In this document: one piece after another, positions 25,901-38,200 of the stretch | Numbering within the stretch: position 1 is the stretch's first letter | How the letters are laid out: every line of letters begins with the position of its first letter | Source: Acanthaster planci | Lineage: Eukaryota > Echinodermata > Asteroidea > Valvatida > Acanthasteridae | DNA length: 64,000 nucleotides | Direction: 5' to 3' | Assembly (NCBI RefSeq): GCF_001949145.1 | Contig: NW_019091491.1 | Coordinates: forward strand, 52,598-116,597 | Notes under the pieces: model-generated | Database searches by the model: none | What the model saw: only the letters and a program-made list of their open reading frames with translations | Told to the model about the DNA's origin: nothing | Program-made: the position numbers and the translations under genes

Positions 25901-28420
25901 TCGACTCTTTGCCAGAGCTTTGATGTTTCTACCCTGGCAGCCTGAGTCACTTTGGTCTTCTCTCAGTGACCTCAGTCGATTGGTTCGACCTACTGGTGAA
26001 CCCTGAGGTGGATAAAAGGGCTCAACGGCGGTCGTGGTCCCACGATGCCGAGGAGCAAAAAGAGACCGAAGTCTCGACGTCCACGGTCGTCTTGGTCTGA
26101 AGAAGTCAAGGGAGAAAAAGAAGATAAATAACAGAAATTGTACTAAAGACAGACGGTAGGTTAAAAAAAGTGGTCATCAAACAAGCAACCAGTTGATTGA
26201 TTGACTGATCAACTTATATCCACACGGAAAATCCTCCAGTCAAGGGATAACCTTTATAAGAACTATATACAGATCAGAATAATAATGGTAATTATGGCGT
26301 CCAAGCCGATGATTATTTTTGTATGTTTAATTACCAGAAACAATGATGTCAAATTTAGGCGTGGACTTTTGTCAGTTTCAATGTGAGTAGAACGTTTTTG
26401 GTAAAGATGTCTTTGGTTTACCAACAACGAAATGACAGTGTAGCCACACCTGTGATCAGGACTACATGCAGACACTGCCTATATAAACTCACTTCGCTCA
26501 CCTTGATTTTGAGGTGACGCGTGCCTTATTTGAAGTGACAGATGACGGCCTGTCATCGTCCTTAACCGGGAGACACGAGCTCGTCCGTTCGCAGTTGACG
26601 GTTGCCAGCTTACAGGACTGCCCGACCACCACCAAGTCGGTTGATTTCTTCATTGTCTTGGAGATTGACGACGACGTGATGAACATGGCGTAGCGGGCCG
26701 AGTCTCGGGCACTGGGGAGGGGGCGGCGTGCTTCTGAAGTCATCGAAGGACCTTCGGTGTTAAGAGGTCGGACCTTATTGATATGAAGCTGACGCCGAAG
26801 GGGGAAAAGTCTCCTGTTTGGGGAACCAAAATGAGGACTTTGTTGTTATTGTTCTGTGATTAATAATATGACATCAGCGTAGTCCAATGTTTCGCTCTCA
26901 AATGAGTTTGCATCTGTATACTTTCACTATATTTTACCTTCTCAATTTTGCCTCGGTGATCAAAATCCTAATTTTGATCGTTGAGATTATGGTTTTGGTT
27001 TGCTTTGTAGCTGTTTTGCAGTGCTGTACTTTACGTTCATTGAATTTCCCTGCTGTTGTCTTATTCAGTAGAAAACTAAGAGATGCCCGGAACTAAGGAA
27101 CAAATGCATTAGCAAAGTGCCACCCCAAAAGAGACGTAGTGGGTCCAAGTCAGGCACATTAGGGTAAAAAGTCGATTTGGAGTTATTACAGTGTTAGTAA
27201 AGTTAGACTTTGCTCTTTAAATGGCACTTTGGTGTTTTCAATTGGACATTTCGAGGGAAAGCTACCAAATTCTCATATTGGGCTGTACAAATGATTAAAT
27301 AAGAAATAGGTCTTTAAAACTAAAGCTTATAGGGACAAAAGATGTAGGCTTGCGGGTAGACCATGGAATCAATCTCTTTTTGGAAGAGGTGCTGTTTTAC
27401 ATCTCATGTAACTTTCACCATCCAAGGCTTCAAATATTACTTCCAGAGACGGGGTTTTACCCACGAAATTCAGTTTTGAAACTTAATTAATAACGAACAC
27501 TTTTAAAAACCAGCCCTAGTATTGAAGAGAATATTGAAGCTCCAATCGCGCTGATGCCGTTGATATTCATGTTTCTATAACAATTATGCTAGTCTACTTT
27601 TTCCATGTTTCATTTTGTTTTAATCTACATGACACATTTCAAAGACTTGGGATCTTTAGTCTGATATTCGTTTCTGGTTCTTGTTTTTTTTGTGTGAAAT
27701 TTGGTTAAATTTGGATATGAATTTATTAAACTCACCTCACATGAGGACCTTCTAAAGGTGGCTTAAGATTCCGCTCATCCTTGGCAGAATCAATCTTTTG
27801 ATGGACGTATCCGCGGGATGCCCATGGCGGGCCAGCTAACTGACCGCCATTCCGTGATCTTATCCGGGTATCACCTCTCGGCTGACTCCCTCTCACAAAA
27901 CCAGCCGAGTCCGGTCCACGTCCTCTCCGGGATTCGGAGGCGCGACGGTAGTATCTGGGGCTCTCGCTGCTGCGTCCGGCCGATGTGCCGCTGGCGGCAC
28001 ACGGCACGCAGGAGTCCCAGTCGTTCATTGGTCTAAAATGTAAGACGAGGGAAAAAACTTTTACCCATTGCAATACAAATAAACTAAACAAATCCATGCT
28101 GTGTCGTTTGTATCTTTAAGAACATAAAATTATTAAATGCCTCTGTTCATACTTCTCCAAACCGCTGTAGGCCTACCATTTGATTTCTGTAATTTTGCAA
28201 AGTGTTTTCAAGTATCAAATGAAAGTATTTAAACATTATATCCCTTTTCCCTTGCTAAATTGACACATAACATTTGCTGCAATACACCGTTGAAGTAATG
28301 AATTAAAGTTTGAAGTAAAACTTCAAGCTACCACCCCTTTTGATTCGATCAGAATTATAAGTTATCCAAAAAAATGCTTGTCAAGATGTCTTACCCGGCT
28401 GCCTTTGCGTAGTTGTACAT
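21400..28420 (-). CDS. Large Ser-rich protein with C-terminal atypical protein kinase domain (about 1,349 aa)
   Basis: Nine coding exons on the minus strand join in phase: 28420-28395, 28032-27741, 26788-26502, 26096-25876, 25503-24095, 23882-23679, 23450-23292, 22952-21804 and 21702-21400. They sum to 4,050 nt including the stop. The start MYNYAKAAGPMNDW is chosen because TGA lies upstream in frame and the phase-2 donor at 28,395 fits the next exon. Residues 1 to about 745 are low complexity: an Arg/Ser-rich part, then a long Ser/Pro/acidic exon. Residues about 800-890 (YEQRLALQVNVVCALQ onward) look helical. The kinase domain runs from about 1,068 to 1,330: glycine loop GSGNYGEV (1081-1088), VAIK-type Lys1103 (LLAVKVL), probable helix-C Glu1115, catalytic loop HND-L-H-C-G-N (Asp1194, Asn1199), DLG (Asp1219) and APE (1251-1253). 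The catalytic residues are present, so it is probably active, but HND replaces HRD and DLG replaces DFG. I do not recognise a named orthologue; substrate and pathway are unknown. Confidence 0.85.
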
Positions 28421-29262
28421 TCTTAATCGCTGTATGGTTTTCTCCAAAGAAGGATCTCAGTAAATTCGCTGCTTTTGAGCTCGAAAGCAAGATGTCCGTG
28501 TTCACCGATCGAAGCACAAACAAAATCTGAATGTTGCCAAGGCGCGGCAAAGCTGGAGTTTCCAAATTGTGTGCGACGTCATTGTGACGTCACAAAATGT
28601 TACCGTACTATTCCTTGGGACAGCGCGTGTGTCCTGTTGTCGAAATACTTGCTGAGTGCCAACAGAGAGTTTGAAGCATGTTTCTGTCTCTAATTTGAAG
28701 CCCGAGTTTCTTGCAGATAGCCAAGCCATAATACATAGCTTAGACCTCAATAAGCCACACAACTAATAACTGGTCTACTCGTTCTTGATTCATACATTGC
28801 CCCAAGGAAATATTGCGTTTGTATCTAGGATCATAATGAATAATTTCTAAACCAACTTAAAAAATACTGTCTAAAGTAGTGGTTTCGTTCATATTCATGT
28901 TTGCTAGCTTTGATAGTTTTTTCTTTCTCTCAAACCTCCTATTATTAATTTTTCAAAACAAGAAGTAAATTTTCCCACTTTGCTCTCGCACCTCTGGCCT
29001 TTGAGAACTTGAAGCCCTCAGGCTGTTGCAGTCGGGGAAAATTTTCTGAACTTGAGATACGAGTGCGATTTAAGTTGACCTTCCAAAAAAGTTTCAGCGG
29101 TTCCTTTCATACCGCCCTCCAGTGAAAGGTTCCGAAAATTTCACCTGTGTTTCGTTGGTGTCCTTTCTTTTATTACACGAATACCTACCGGTATTTCCCG
29201 TGCATGATGGGTGCCAGTCGAAAGTTGCGGTGTAAAGTTTCTCCCAGCTAAAGTTTTTAGAG
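28421..29262. promoter_or_regulatory. Shared upstream region of divergent kinase and MBOAT7 genes
   Basis: The kinase start codon (28420, minus) and the first MBOAT7 start codon (29263, plus) are 842 bp apart and divergent, so this stretch must hold both 5' UTRs and promoters unless upstream noncoding exons exist. No coding frame is supported in it. CRE-like sites lie near 28,58x. Transcription starts cannot be placed from sequence alone. Confidence 0.6.
28574..28592. promoter_or_regulatory. Two CRE/ATF-like sites (one perfect TGACGTCA)
   Basis: A perfect palindromic CRE, TGACGTCA, lies at 28,585-28,592, and a one-mismatch version, CGACGTCA, at 28,574-28,581, 11 bp apart on centres. They sit about 165 bp upstream of the kinase start codon inside the divergent intergenic region, a usual position for CREB/ATF-driven promoters. 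Function is inferred from position and motif only. Confidence 0.5.
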
Positions 29263-32200
29263 ATGTCACCGACAGAGCTTGTTTACGTTTTTGTCTTGTT
29301 GTCCTCTGTGGGTTTTGGACAAGTCATCAAGCATGTCAGGATTCCAGTACAGAAGCAATTGATATCTACCTGTGTCGGGGTGGTGATGGTTGTGGGTCTT
29401 TGTGGGTGGCAGACATACCATTCCGTTCTGTCGGTAGCTGTGACGGTAGCCATCATACGAGGAATTGGTCCCAACAGGTGGGCGCGGCCTAGACCCGTAA
29501 ACAGGGCCCGACAAATACTCCTCCGTCGTATACTGTGCCCTGTCCCGATTTATAGGGATTTCTTTCGAAAACTTTATCCGGGACTTCCGGGAGCATAAAA
29601 CATTCGCTTAATTTTATGAGCTGAAATTGCATCGGTATGTTCACTACTTAGGGTTGCTAATTCGTACGGAGTGGGAAAACGGCAAAAAAGGCAACATTTT
29701 TTCTCAAATGAGGAAAAGACGAATTTTCTACAATTAACAACCTAGTGGGTGGTTTACACCATAAGTAGTGAGCATACCGGTGCAATTTCAGCTCATAAAA
29801 TCAAGTGGATCTTTAGTTATGCCCCCGGATGTCCCAGACAACTTTTTCGAAAGAAATCCCAATGAATCGGGACAGAGCCCAGTATATGATGGTTGAGTAT
29901 TCATTGGGCCCTGTTTACAGGTCTAGGCACGGCCATGTTTGTGCCCCTTAGATCATGCCCACTTGACGAAGGGATTTGCCATAACAGACCGGTCCCAAGC
30001 ATGGGTTATTAATGATAAAAAAAGTACCATGTTTATAAAAGACAATATGTTTCACCCAGAATTTATAAAGAAGCAGGTCAGGCGAAGCACACAATTTTTT
30101 AAAGTTTAATTTAAAGTGTACATGTACTTTTTGGAGGCCTAGGCTTACATCATGGCCTAGCCCTAACTAGGTCTAAGTAACACAATTGACTCGAGCTGTA
30201 AGCCTACATGTACATGTAGCAGTAACTGGTAAAATCATGTTAGTGCAGCTGGTGATGTATTGTAGAGTCCCCTTATGTGACACATTTATCCCCAGAACTG
30301 TGGGGTCCGGTAACGCACTTTGACTTTCATTTGACTTGTGCATACAGTGTTGCCAAACCTCATGTTCAAAAAACTTCAAATTCATTTGGTGAAATGCTCA
30401 CCTGGAGACCATAATACATGCTGTTTGAACATTTGTGAATAATTTCAGTGTCGTCCGAAATTAAGTAATGGCGGAACCGGGAAGTTGGCAAGAATTCAGC
30501 TGAGTGTCCCCTAACAGTGACATTGCGCCCTTCAGAAAGGGGCAGTAAATCCCACATAAACATGTACATGTAAGAAGTTCTTTAAAGTTGATAAATTGTG
30601 ATAAATTATATTAGCCAACCTCCACTTACATACATGTACAAAACAGCAACTTTGTCAGAAAGTTATTTTGTGCTTTTGGCATATTTTGTGTGCATATTAA
30701 TTGTATTTAGCAACATGCCTTGGCCCTTGAACAGAGTTCTATTTGCATCGATGACATACTGTGCATTGTGGCTCAGTCAGTTTACAGGTGGTGTGTTACA
30801 CCCCACCCTATAAACCTGTTTGCCATGCTGTAACTGAGTGATGTTATCCCACACTGTCAATATACATTGATACACTCGTAGATATCATTGACATGTTGTC
30901 CCTCAAATTGTGTCTGAAACTCATCTGGCATTAAGTAAAGGCAGGAAATTACCCTTGATCAAAAGAAAATTTATTTTCCATAAAATGTGTTCAGAACTTG
31001 TGTGAAACCTTGATGAGTTTAATGACTACAAACACTGTAAGACGCAGTAAGCAGGATTAGGCTTGTGGTTTGGGTGCAGCAAAACATGAGTTGGACTTCC
31101 CCTGATTTGTACTGTCGACTACAGATCTGGAAAGGCACAAAACTTCCATATTTTACCAGAAACAAAACAAAGTTTACTCCATCTTGTAGTTTCAATGAAG
31201 ACAGGTGCATTCAGTTTTGGAAATATACATGTACTGAAATTGAAAAAACTGTTTTAACTCGTATTTGTTAAACATGATTAAAGCTATTGGAAGTGTTTTA
31301 TCTTTTTTGAACTTGATCCCTGCAGGAATTGCCACCTGTGGAGTTTTGCATTCTCATTTTCCTACCTTCTTGTCTTTCGTCTTGGATATCTGATCGGTTT
31401 ACCAGCTCCTACAGGCTTTTCTAATGTTGTTCAGTTGCTTCTAACACTGCGGGTAAGTTGTCTGTTACAGGAAGCATGATCACTAGCCAGTTACAAGTTT
31501 TTTTAAGATGTGAATCGGACCGACTTTCAAATTTTAATTTCAGGAAACTTGCTAGATGTAAGAAAAACGGCGGTTTTTGTTAAACATTTTAGATATTCTA
31601 GAACAATTTCAAATGTAAATACTAGGAATTTGTGGAAATTAGAGGTTGCCCCAAATAAAGTGTGGTTAAAGAGGAAAAATGAGTAGGCCCTATTTCGTTG
31701 TTATAATGTAGCAGAGAACCTTCTCAGATAAAAGTTTAGCAGGCTAGAATCCCTCAGAGCCCTTCTACATGTACCCATTTTATGAGTGTTTATACAATGT
31801 ACATAATTATGTATGTTTTTACAAGCATTGAACAGACCTGTCAAAATGAGAAGTTGCTGTTTTGATTGGATACTTTTTCCATTTATTTTTTCCTCATATT
31901 CTGTTTCATGGAAGTTTCATCAAACTGAAGCAAGGAGAAGAAGATATTGACATGCATTTGGAGACAGCATAGTTTTGTTAATGGTGATAACTTTTTTTTG
32001 TTTCCAGCTCGTTGGGATCTCATTTGAGATATACGATTCCCATGCTGCTAAAGCTAGAGCCAGAGATGAAAGTATCAATCACAATCAGCAGAATGGAAAA
32101 CCTCGTTATAAAGCTTACATTCAAGAACCCAATATTGCCGATATCTGCCACTACAGCTTTTGTTTCGTTGGACTTTTTTCAGGTATTTATTGACCAATAA

Positions 32201-35200
32201 CATCAATGTAGATTGATTGAAGAACAGTGATATACCTAGGAACTGGATTCAGGGGAAGGGGAGCTGAAAATAAGGACTTTTCCAATTTTCTTTAAATGTT
32301 CAAATGTTTTCATCTAAAGGAGAATCCTGCATCCCCTCCAAAGAAAGCAGTGCTCTAAGTTTCAAATGTTCAAATGTTTTCATCTAAAGGAGAATCCTAC
32401 ATCCCCTCCAAAGAAAGCAGTGCTCTTTCTGTGCTTTTAATTCTTGAATTAAAAAAAAAAAACATTACGAATGGCAACATGTCTTCAAGGGACCACTCTC
32501 TCCCCACTCCTCCCGGATATGCCACAACTGATGAACATGTAACCAAAAAGCTACTTGGAGTGTGCGTTGAATATTTTTATTAAAGATTTCATATCTTTTT
32601 CCCGATTCATACAGGTCCATATTACACCTACAAGACGTACTATGACATGCTGCAATGTACTCATTCCCCTTCTATACCTACCACTTGGCCAATTATTGAG
32701 AAACTCAAGACATTAATTCCTCTTGGAGCAGCTTATGTAGCGTTGTCTTTCTTCAAATGTTCATCAGCACCCTTCTTCCTGTCGGAGGAGTTCTATTCAT
32801 ATGGGTACTTTCAGAGGTGAGAGGCAAGGTCTGGAACTCTGAGCCCCATGATACTTGGCAAACTCAAAGAGTCCGTTGGTACTTGGTAAACTCAAAGAGT
32901 CCGTTGGTACTTGGCAAACTCAAAGAGTCCCNNNNNNNNNNNNNNNNNNNNNNNNNNNNNNNNNNNNNNNNNNNNNNNNNNNNNNNNNNNNNNNNNNNNN
33001 NNNNNNNNNNNNNNNNNNNNNNNNNNNNNNNNNNNNNNNNNNNNNNNNNNNNNNNNNNNNNNNNNNNNNNNNNNNNNNNNNNNNNNNNNNNNNNNNNNNN
33101 NNNNNNNNNNNNNNNNNNNNNNNNNNNNNNNNNNNNNNNNNNNNNNNNNNNNNNNNNNNNNNNNNNNNNNNNNNNNNNNNNNNNNNNNNNNNNNNNNNNN
33201 NNNNNNNNNNNNNNNNNNNNNNNNNNNNNNNNNNNNNNNNNNNNNNNNNNNNNNNNNNNNNNNNNNNNNNNNNNNNNNNNNNNNNNNNNNNNNNNNNNNN
33301 NNNNNNNNNNNNNNNNNNNNNNNNNNNNNNNNNNNNNNNNNNNNNNNNNNNNNNNNNNNNNNNNNNNNNNNNNNNNNNNNNNNNNNNNNNNNNNNNNNNN
33401 NNNNNNNNNNNNNNNNNNNNNNNNNNNNNNNNNNNNNNNNNNNNNNNNNNNNNNNNNNNNNNNNNNNNNNNNNNNNNNNNNNNNNNNNNNNNNNNNNNNN
33501 NNNNNNNNNNNNNNNNNNNNNNNNNNNNNNNNNNNNNNNNNNNNNNNNNNNNNNNNNNNNNNNNNNNNNNNNNNNNNNNNNNNNNNNNNNNNNNNNNNNN
33601 NNNNNNNNNNNNNNNNNNNNNNNNNNNNNNNNNNNNNNNNNNNNNNNNNNNNNNNNNNNNNNNNNNNNNNNNNNNNNNNNNNNNNNNNNNNNNNNNNNNN
33701 NNNNNNNNNNNNNNNGTTGGTACTTGGTAAACTCAAAGAGTCCCTTGGTACTTGGCAAATTTGGAAAGCTGATCTAGGACAGAGCACACGGGGCACATCT
33801 CCTGCTGTGTGTGGTTCTGCATGATGGAATGTATTTTTATTCTAAGCCAAATGTGAACCAATTTCTGGTTTTTTACAGTTCCACAATATTTTTGCACCTT
33901 GAAATATTGGTACAAGTGTGTGCATTCCACAGGAGTGCACATTGTTCCAAAAGGATAATTTCCCTTGGACCAGGAACAGTCAATGCTTTGAGCCAGTAAG
34001 AATCAGTTTGGGAGTCCTGTTTAAAGTCTTTTTCATACTTGGAGTGACAGCTAACACAACATTTCAATGTCAGATCAAATATTTGTGTGGAGAATTCACA
34101 ACAATTGAATATGTTCCAATTCTAAGAAAATTAAGATACTCATGTTAGTCAAATCTACTTTGTGTTCGCATTCAGCACAGGTGTAAAGGGGTCTTAAGGC
34201 TTGCACTTTGTAAATGGAAATGGATTCCAATACATAATTCTGCCTTCCTCCTACAATCTCGTTCTTTTAGGATCTATTTTACTGTTGTGTTGGTCACTGC
34301 ATATCGTCTGCGTATGTATGCTGCATGGCTGTTGGCAGAATGTGTTTGCATCTCGGCAACGTTAGGAGCTATCCTGTGTCTACCAAACCAAAGGTCGGAC
34401 TGGGGCCTAGTGTTCAACCTGTTGAGAATGAAACGTAAGCAGTCCCCCCCAACTTTAAATTTATTAGGCTGTCAAAATGTGTGCTGTCAGGGGAAATAAA
34501 ATCACACTTTGTTTACAAAGGTGGGATACAATCCATCAAGCTTCCATTGGAACAAAGCGCGACACCAGAATGTTTTAGCTGTATTCATTAAGTTAAATGT
34601 GTCTAACTTACGTTGTGTACTCAATGGGTGTGTTGTGGTACCTATGTGTCCATCAGGAAGTCATTTTGCTCACAGGAGTGCATAGACCTTGTTGATATCA
34701 GCATTGGTCACTGTGTTGTGTTGGTAGTGACTTGAAGCACTGCGTGGATACAATGAGGGCACACCACATGGGCGTGCATTTTTTGCTTTTAGAGCTAATG
34801 AAATGCAGTCAACCAATCAGCATACATGTACAATGTGGTTGTTAAGAAGGGAATAAATATGTGTTTGGCTAGTGTTAAATGTGCGTTTAAGACCGACTCA
34901 GGAGAATGGACCCGACTAATGCCCAAGCTACAGGCAAAGGGCATTATTAACATTCAGTCTCCGGAGCCGATCTTAAACGTAAATTGCCAAGCACACATTT
35001 ATTCCCATTCATAAATACCTTTTTAGTCAGAGAGTCAAAAGTAGTGTGTATGATGGACTTCTGATGATTTTGTTCTAGAATTTCACTTTCATTTTCCCGA
35101 ACACCCCATCCATTTTATGGTGTATTCCTTGTGCAAGTTGTCCACAAGAATCTCCTTATATAGACTTGGTGTGCGCTTGGCGAACCGCGTGCACACAGAC

Positions 35201-38200
35201 TCTTGACCAATCACAATCGATTAAACTGTCTTGTATCCAGGTGCCAGCACGTGATATACAGCAGGCATACAGTAAACTCTGACTACGTCGGCATCGTGTA
35301 ACCCATCATATCATCCAAGTCGGCCGTTTGATAAAAGTCCTGATCGTCTGTGATGCATTTCCATTGAAAATTTCATTTCTAAGTCGGCATTTATAAGTTG
35401 TCATTTTGTATATGTCAGCATGTTTTTCTTGGTCCCTTTTCCACAAAAATTCTTTTGTGCAGTTCGGCATTTTAAAAAAAATCGTGCTTCAGTATCAGTT
35501 TCCTTCACCGTGGTTGCCAAGAAGTGTCAAGTGACAAGTCCTGTGTGCGGCCAGCATGAGTACATCAATACCAGTAACCCCTCTAGTGCTACATGCATGC
35601 GCTCTGTCCATTTTGGGGGTCGCCTTGTTGAACGTAGTCTGGTTCCCTGCCCAAAGATTGCCAGACAACCCTTGATAATGATTGGTCGGGAAGTCACAAT
35701 CAGCGGGTCTGGTATCCAGACTATATTGAATGAACTTAAGCAATGCGCGTGAGTGGATGAGTGTATGTTTTCTGTACCATAACTGTATCACGTACATACG
35801 TACTGTACTGTTGAGTCGTGATGTGCAAGTGGCTTGCCGTCCTTGCTTCGTCCTTAGGAGAATATGATCAACTATCGAATTTGCAGCCCTGAGTATAATA
35901 GTCAAGAACGAATTTGGTGGAATCGACCATGGAGGTAGAAATAAACCAGGGTATATCAAAGCCATTGAATTAGTGCAAGGAATCATAATGTACATAGGCA
36001 ATACATGTGTACGTATAAGTTGGCAAAATGACGACTTACAGCACAAGTCGGCTTTCGCTTTAGTCGTCATTATTTCTTGAGTCCCTAGAGTGCTGATTTA
36101 GCTGGAGTTTACTGTATACGTGTATTATCACTGCTCAGCGGGCATTATCAAATGTTATAACACACCTCTTTATGGCTCTTTATCCTGGTTGGCTGAAATA
36201 CGGTAATATGTGGTTCACTAATATGAGTTAGTACTGTAGTACATGAATTTGGCATCAGCATGACTCGACACACGCCTAGACATTGCGTGGGCTTCAATTC
36301 CAGAGACTAGTGCCCAGTCAGGTACTAGTCTTGAAAATTCTTGACTGGTTATTGGGCCCTCTGGAGGTTGCTATGGCTCATTTAAAACAAAAAAAATTGA
36401 GTAAAAAATTGAATTTAAACAGTTAAACCTCGGAAGAATTCTCTTCATTGTTGAGTATAGCAACTCAAAATTAGACTGTGTCTATGAAAACTAAAACGAA
36501 CTTTCAAGTTTTTTTATGCAATTTTTGAAGTGCCATTGAAAGTTCAAACCCTGAAAACATATTTTTCTAGTTTGAGGTATGTTATAAAACACCTATGGAC
36601 TGGCCAAATTCAGTCACTAGTGCACGCCCTTGCCCCCTTGGGCCTGTGAGTAACCAGAAGAGAGTCCTATTTCCTGAGGCCAAAATCTGAGGGAAATAGA
36701 ACCCTCTTCTGGCCACTGTCAGTCCCTCGGGGACATAGACATGCACTAGTAACCTCATTGCCAGTCCATATGTATATCTTAGTACATGGTCAAGTTGCAT
36801 GTTGTTGAATAAGGAGACTGTCTGAGGTATTTATGAGTATTGTTTTTTAAATTCTAAGTGATAAAAATCGTGATAAAAGAATTGATTGTGTGCATTTGTC
36901 AAATTCTAACTCGGTACAAGGCTAAGAAAATGGTTTGTAGCTTAGTTCCTGTACCATTTTTTTCCAATCTTTTTGCAGATCGAATTCTGAACTAGTCAAA
37001 TATAACTACACCACTATACAGAACATAGACTGGTACCACTGCGAGAGTACCACAGACTTCCGTAGTGCCATGCGATACTGGAACATGACTGTCCAGTGGT
37101 GGTTGAAGAACTATGTGTATGTTCGATTTCCGCACAGATCCTGGAGGTAAGAGCGATTGACATTTGTTGGCATAATGTCCGTCTGACAAAAGAACAGGTG
37201 TCATTCAGAGTAGGACAATATCGCCCACCCATTCTTAGACCACTGCATGCTGTGTGCATGGCGTACAGGGATTTCTAGTCAATTCCGTATGCCGTATTGA
37301 GTAGTAGTCTCTACCTGTTCTAGAGGATTCCCATTGAGTTCTTAACACTCCCGTTGAGTTTGTACACACACATCCAGTCCATTAAGGTTGAGCATATGTA
37401 GAGCAATCAAGCGGCCGTGGGCCATGGCTGGGCGTCGTATAAAATATCACTCCGCAGCATTGTTTCAGACTTTCAAAAACGGGAAGATAGTAAAGGATTG
37501 TGGTTGGGATGTCTTGTCTTTGAAAACCCCCCGTATTTTCAGCAAAAAGATTACTACCTCTGCAGCATGTTTGTTGTGGAAAAACGTTAACAAGTGGTTT
37601 ACACTGTTGTTAAATTGGAAAGTGGTGCTATGTTAGGTGCTAATCAAATACGACGAGCATCTCGGTCCTCAAAGGTACGAGTAGTCAAGACCATTACAAA
37701 ACCAGACACAAGACCTGACATAAGACCAGACACAAGACCGGACACAAGACCAGTCACAAGACCAGACACAAGACCAGACACAAGACCAGACACAAGACCG
37801 GACACAAGACCAGTCACAAGACCAGACACAAGACCAGACACAAGACCAGACACAAGACCAGACACAAGACCATTCACTAGTAATAGGGTGAATAATGACA
37901 AAGGAATGCTTTTGTTGCAGTTCATTGGAATAGCTTGTGACTTGAATTCAGATTGGAGGTCTTTTTTGGTCTTGTGCTGGTCTTAAGTGGTCTCGACTAC
38001 AACACTGACAGGTATACTTATACTCTTGGGTGAAGAAAGGCAGGTGGGAGTAAAGTGACTTGCCTAAGGACACAACATGCGACCAGCTGCTGGATTTGAA
38101 CCCCTGATCCTATGATCAGATCGAAGCTCCATACTTTAACCTCTAGGCCACATGGATCTCTATAAATTAGTTAAGTAAACAAGATAGTACTAAGAAGACA

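Noticed and set aside
32757-33824. Frames of 288-355 codons spanning the N gap
   Set aside because: They are open only because N codons are not stops; real sequence on each side is the 28-bp repeat and part of exon 4 in another frame.
35495-36070. 191-codon minus-strand frame
   Set aside because: It lies inside the pogo-like element but shows no DDE or helix-turn-helix features; it probably reflects chance or a decayed insert.
37594-37986. 130-codon plus-strand frame with TRPD repeats, and the 93-codon minus frame opposite it
   Set aside because: It is produced by the 12-bp minisatellite inside an MBOAT7 intron; there is no domain or independent gene context.
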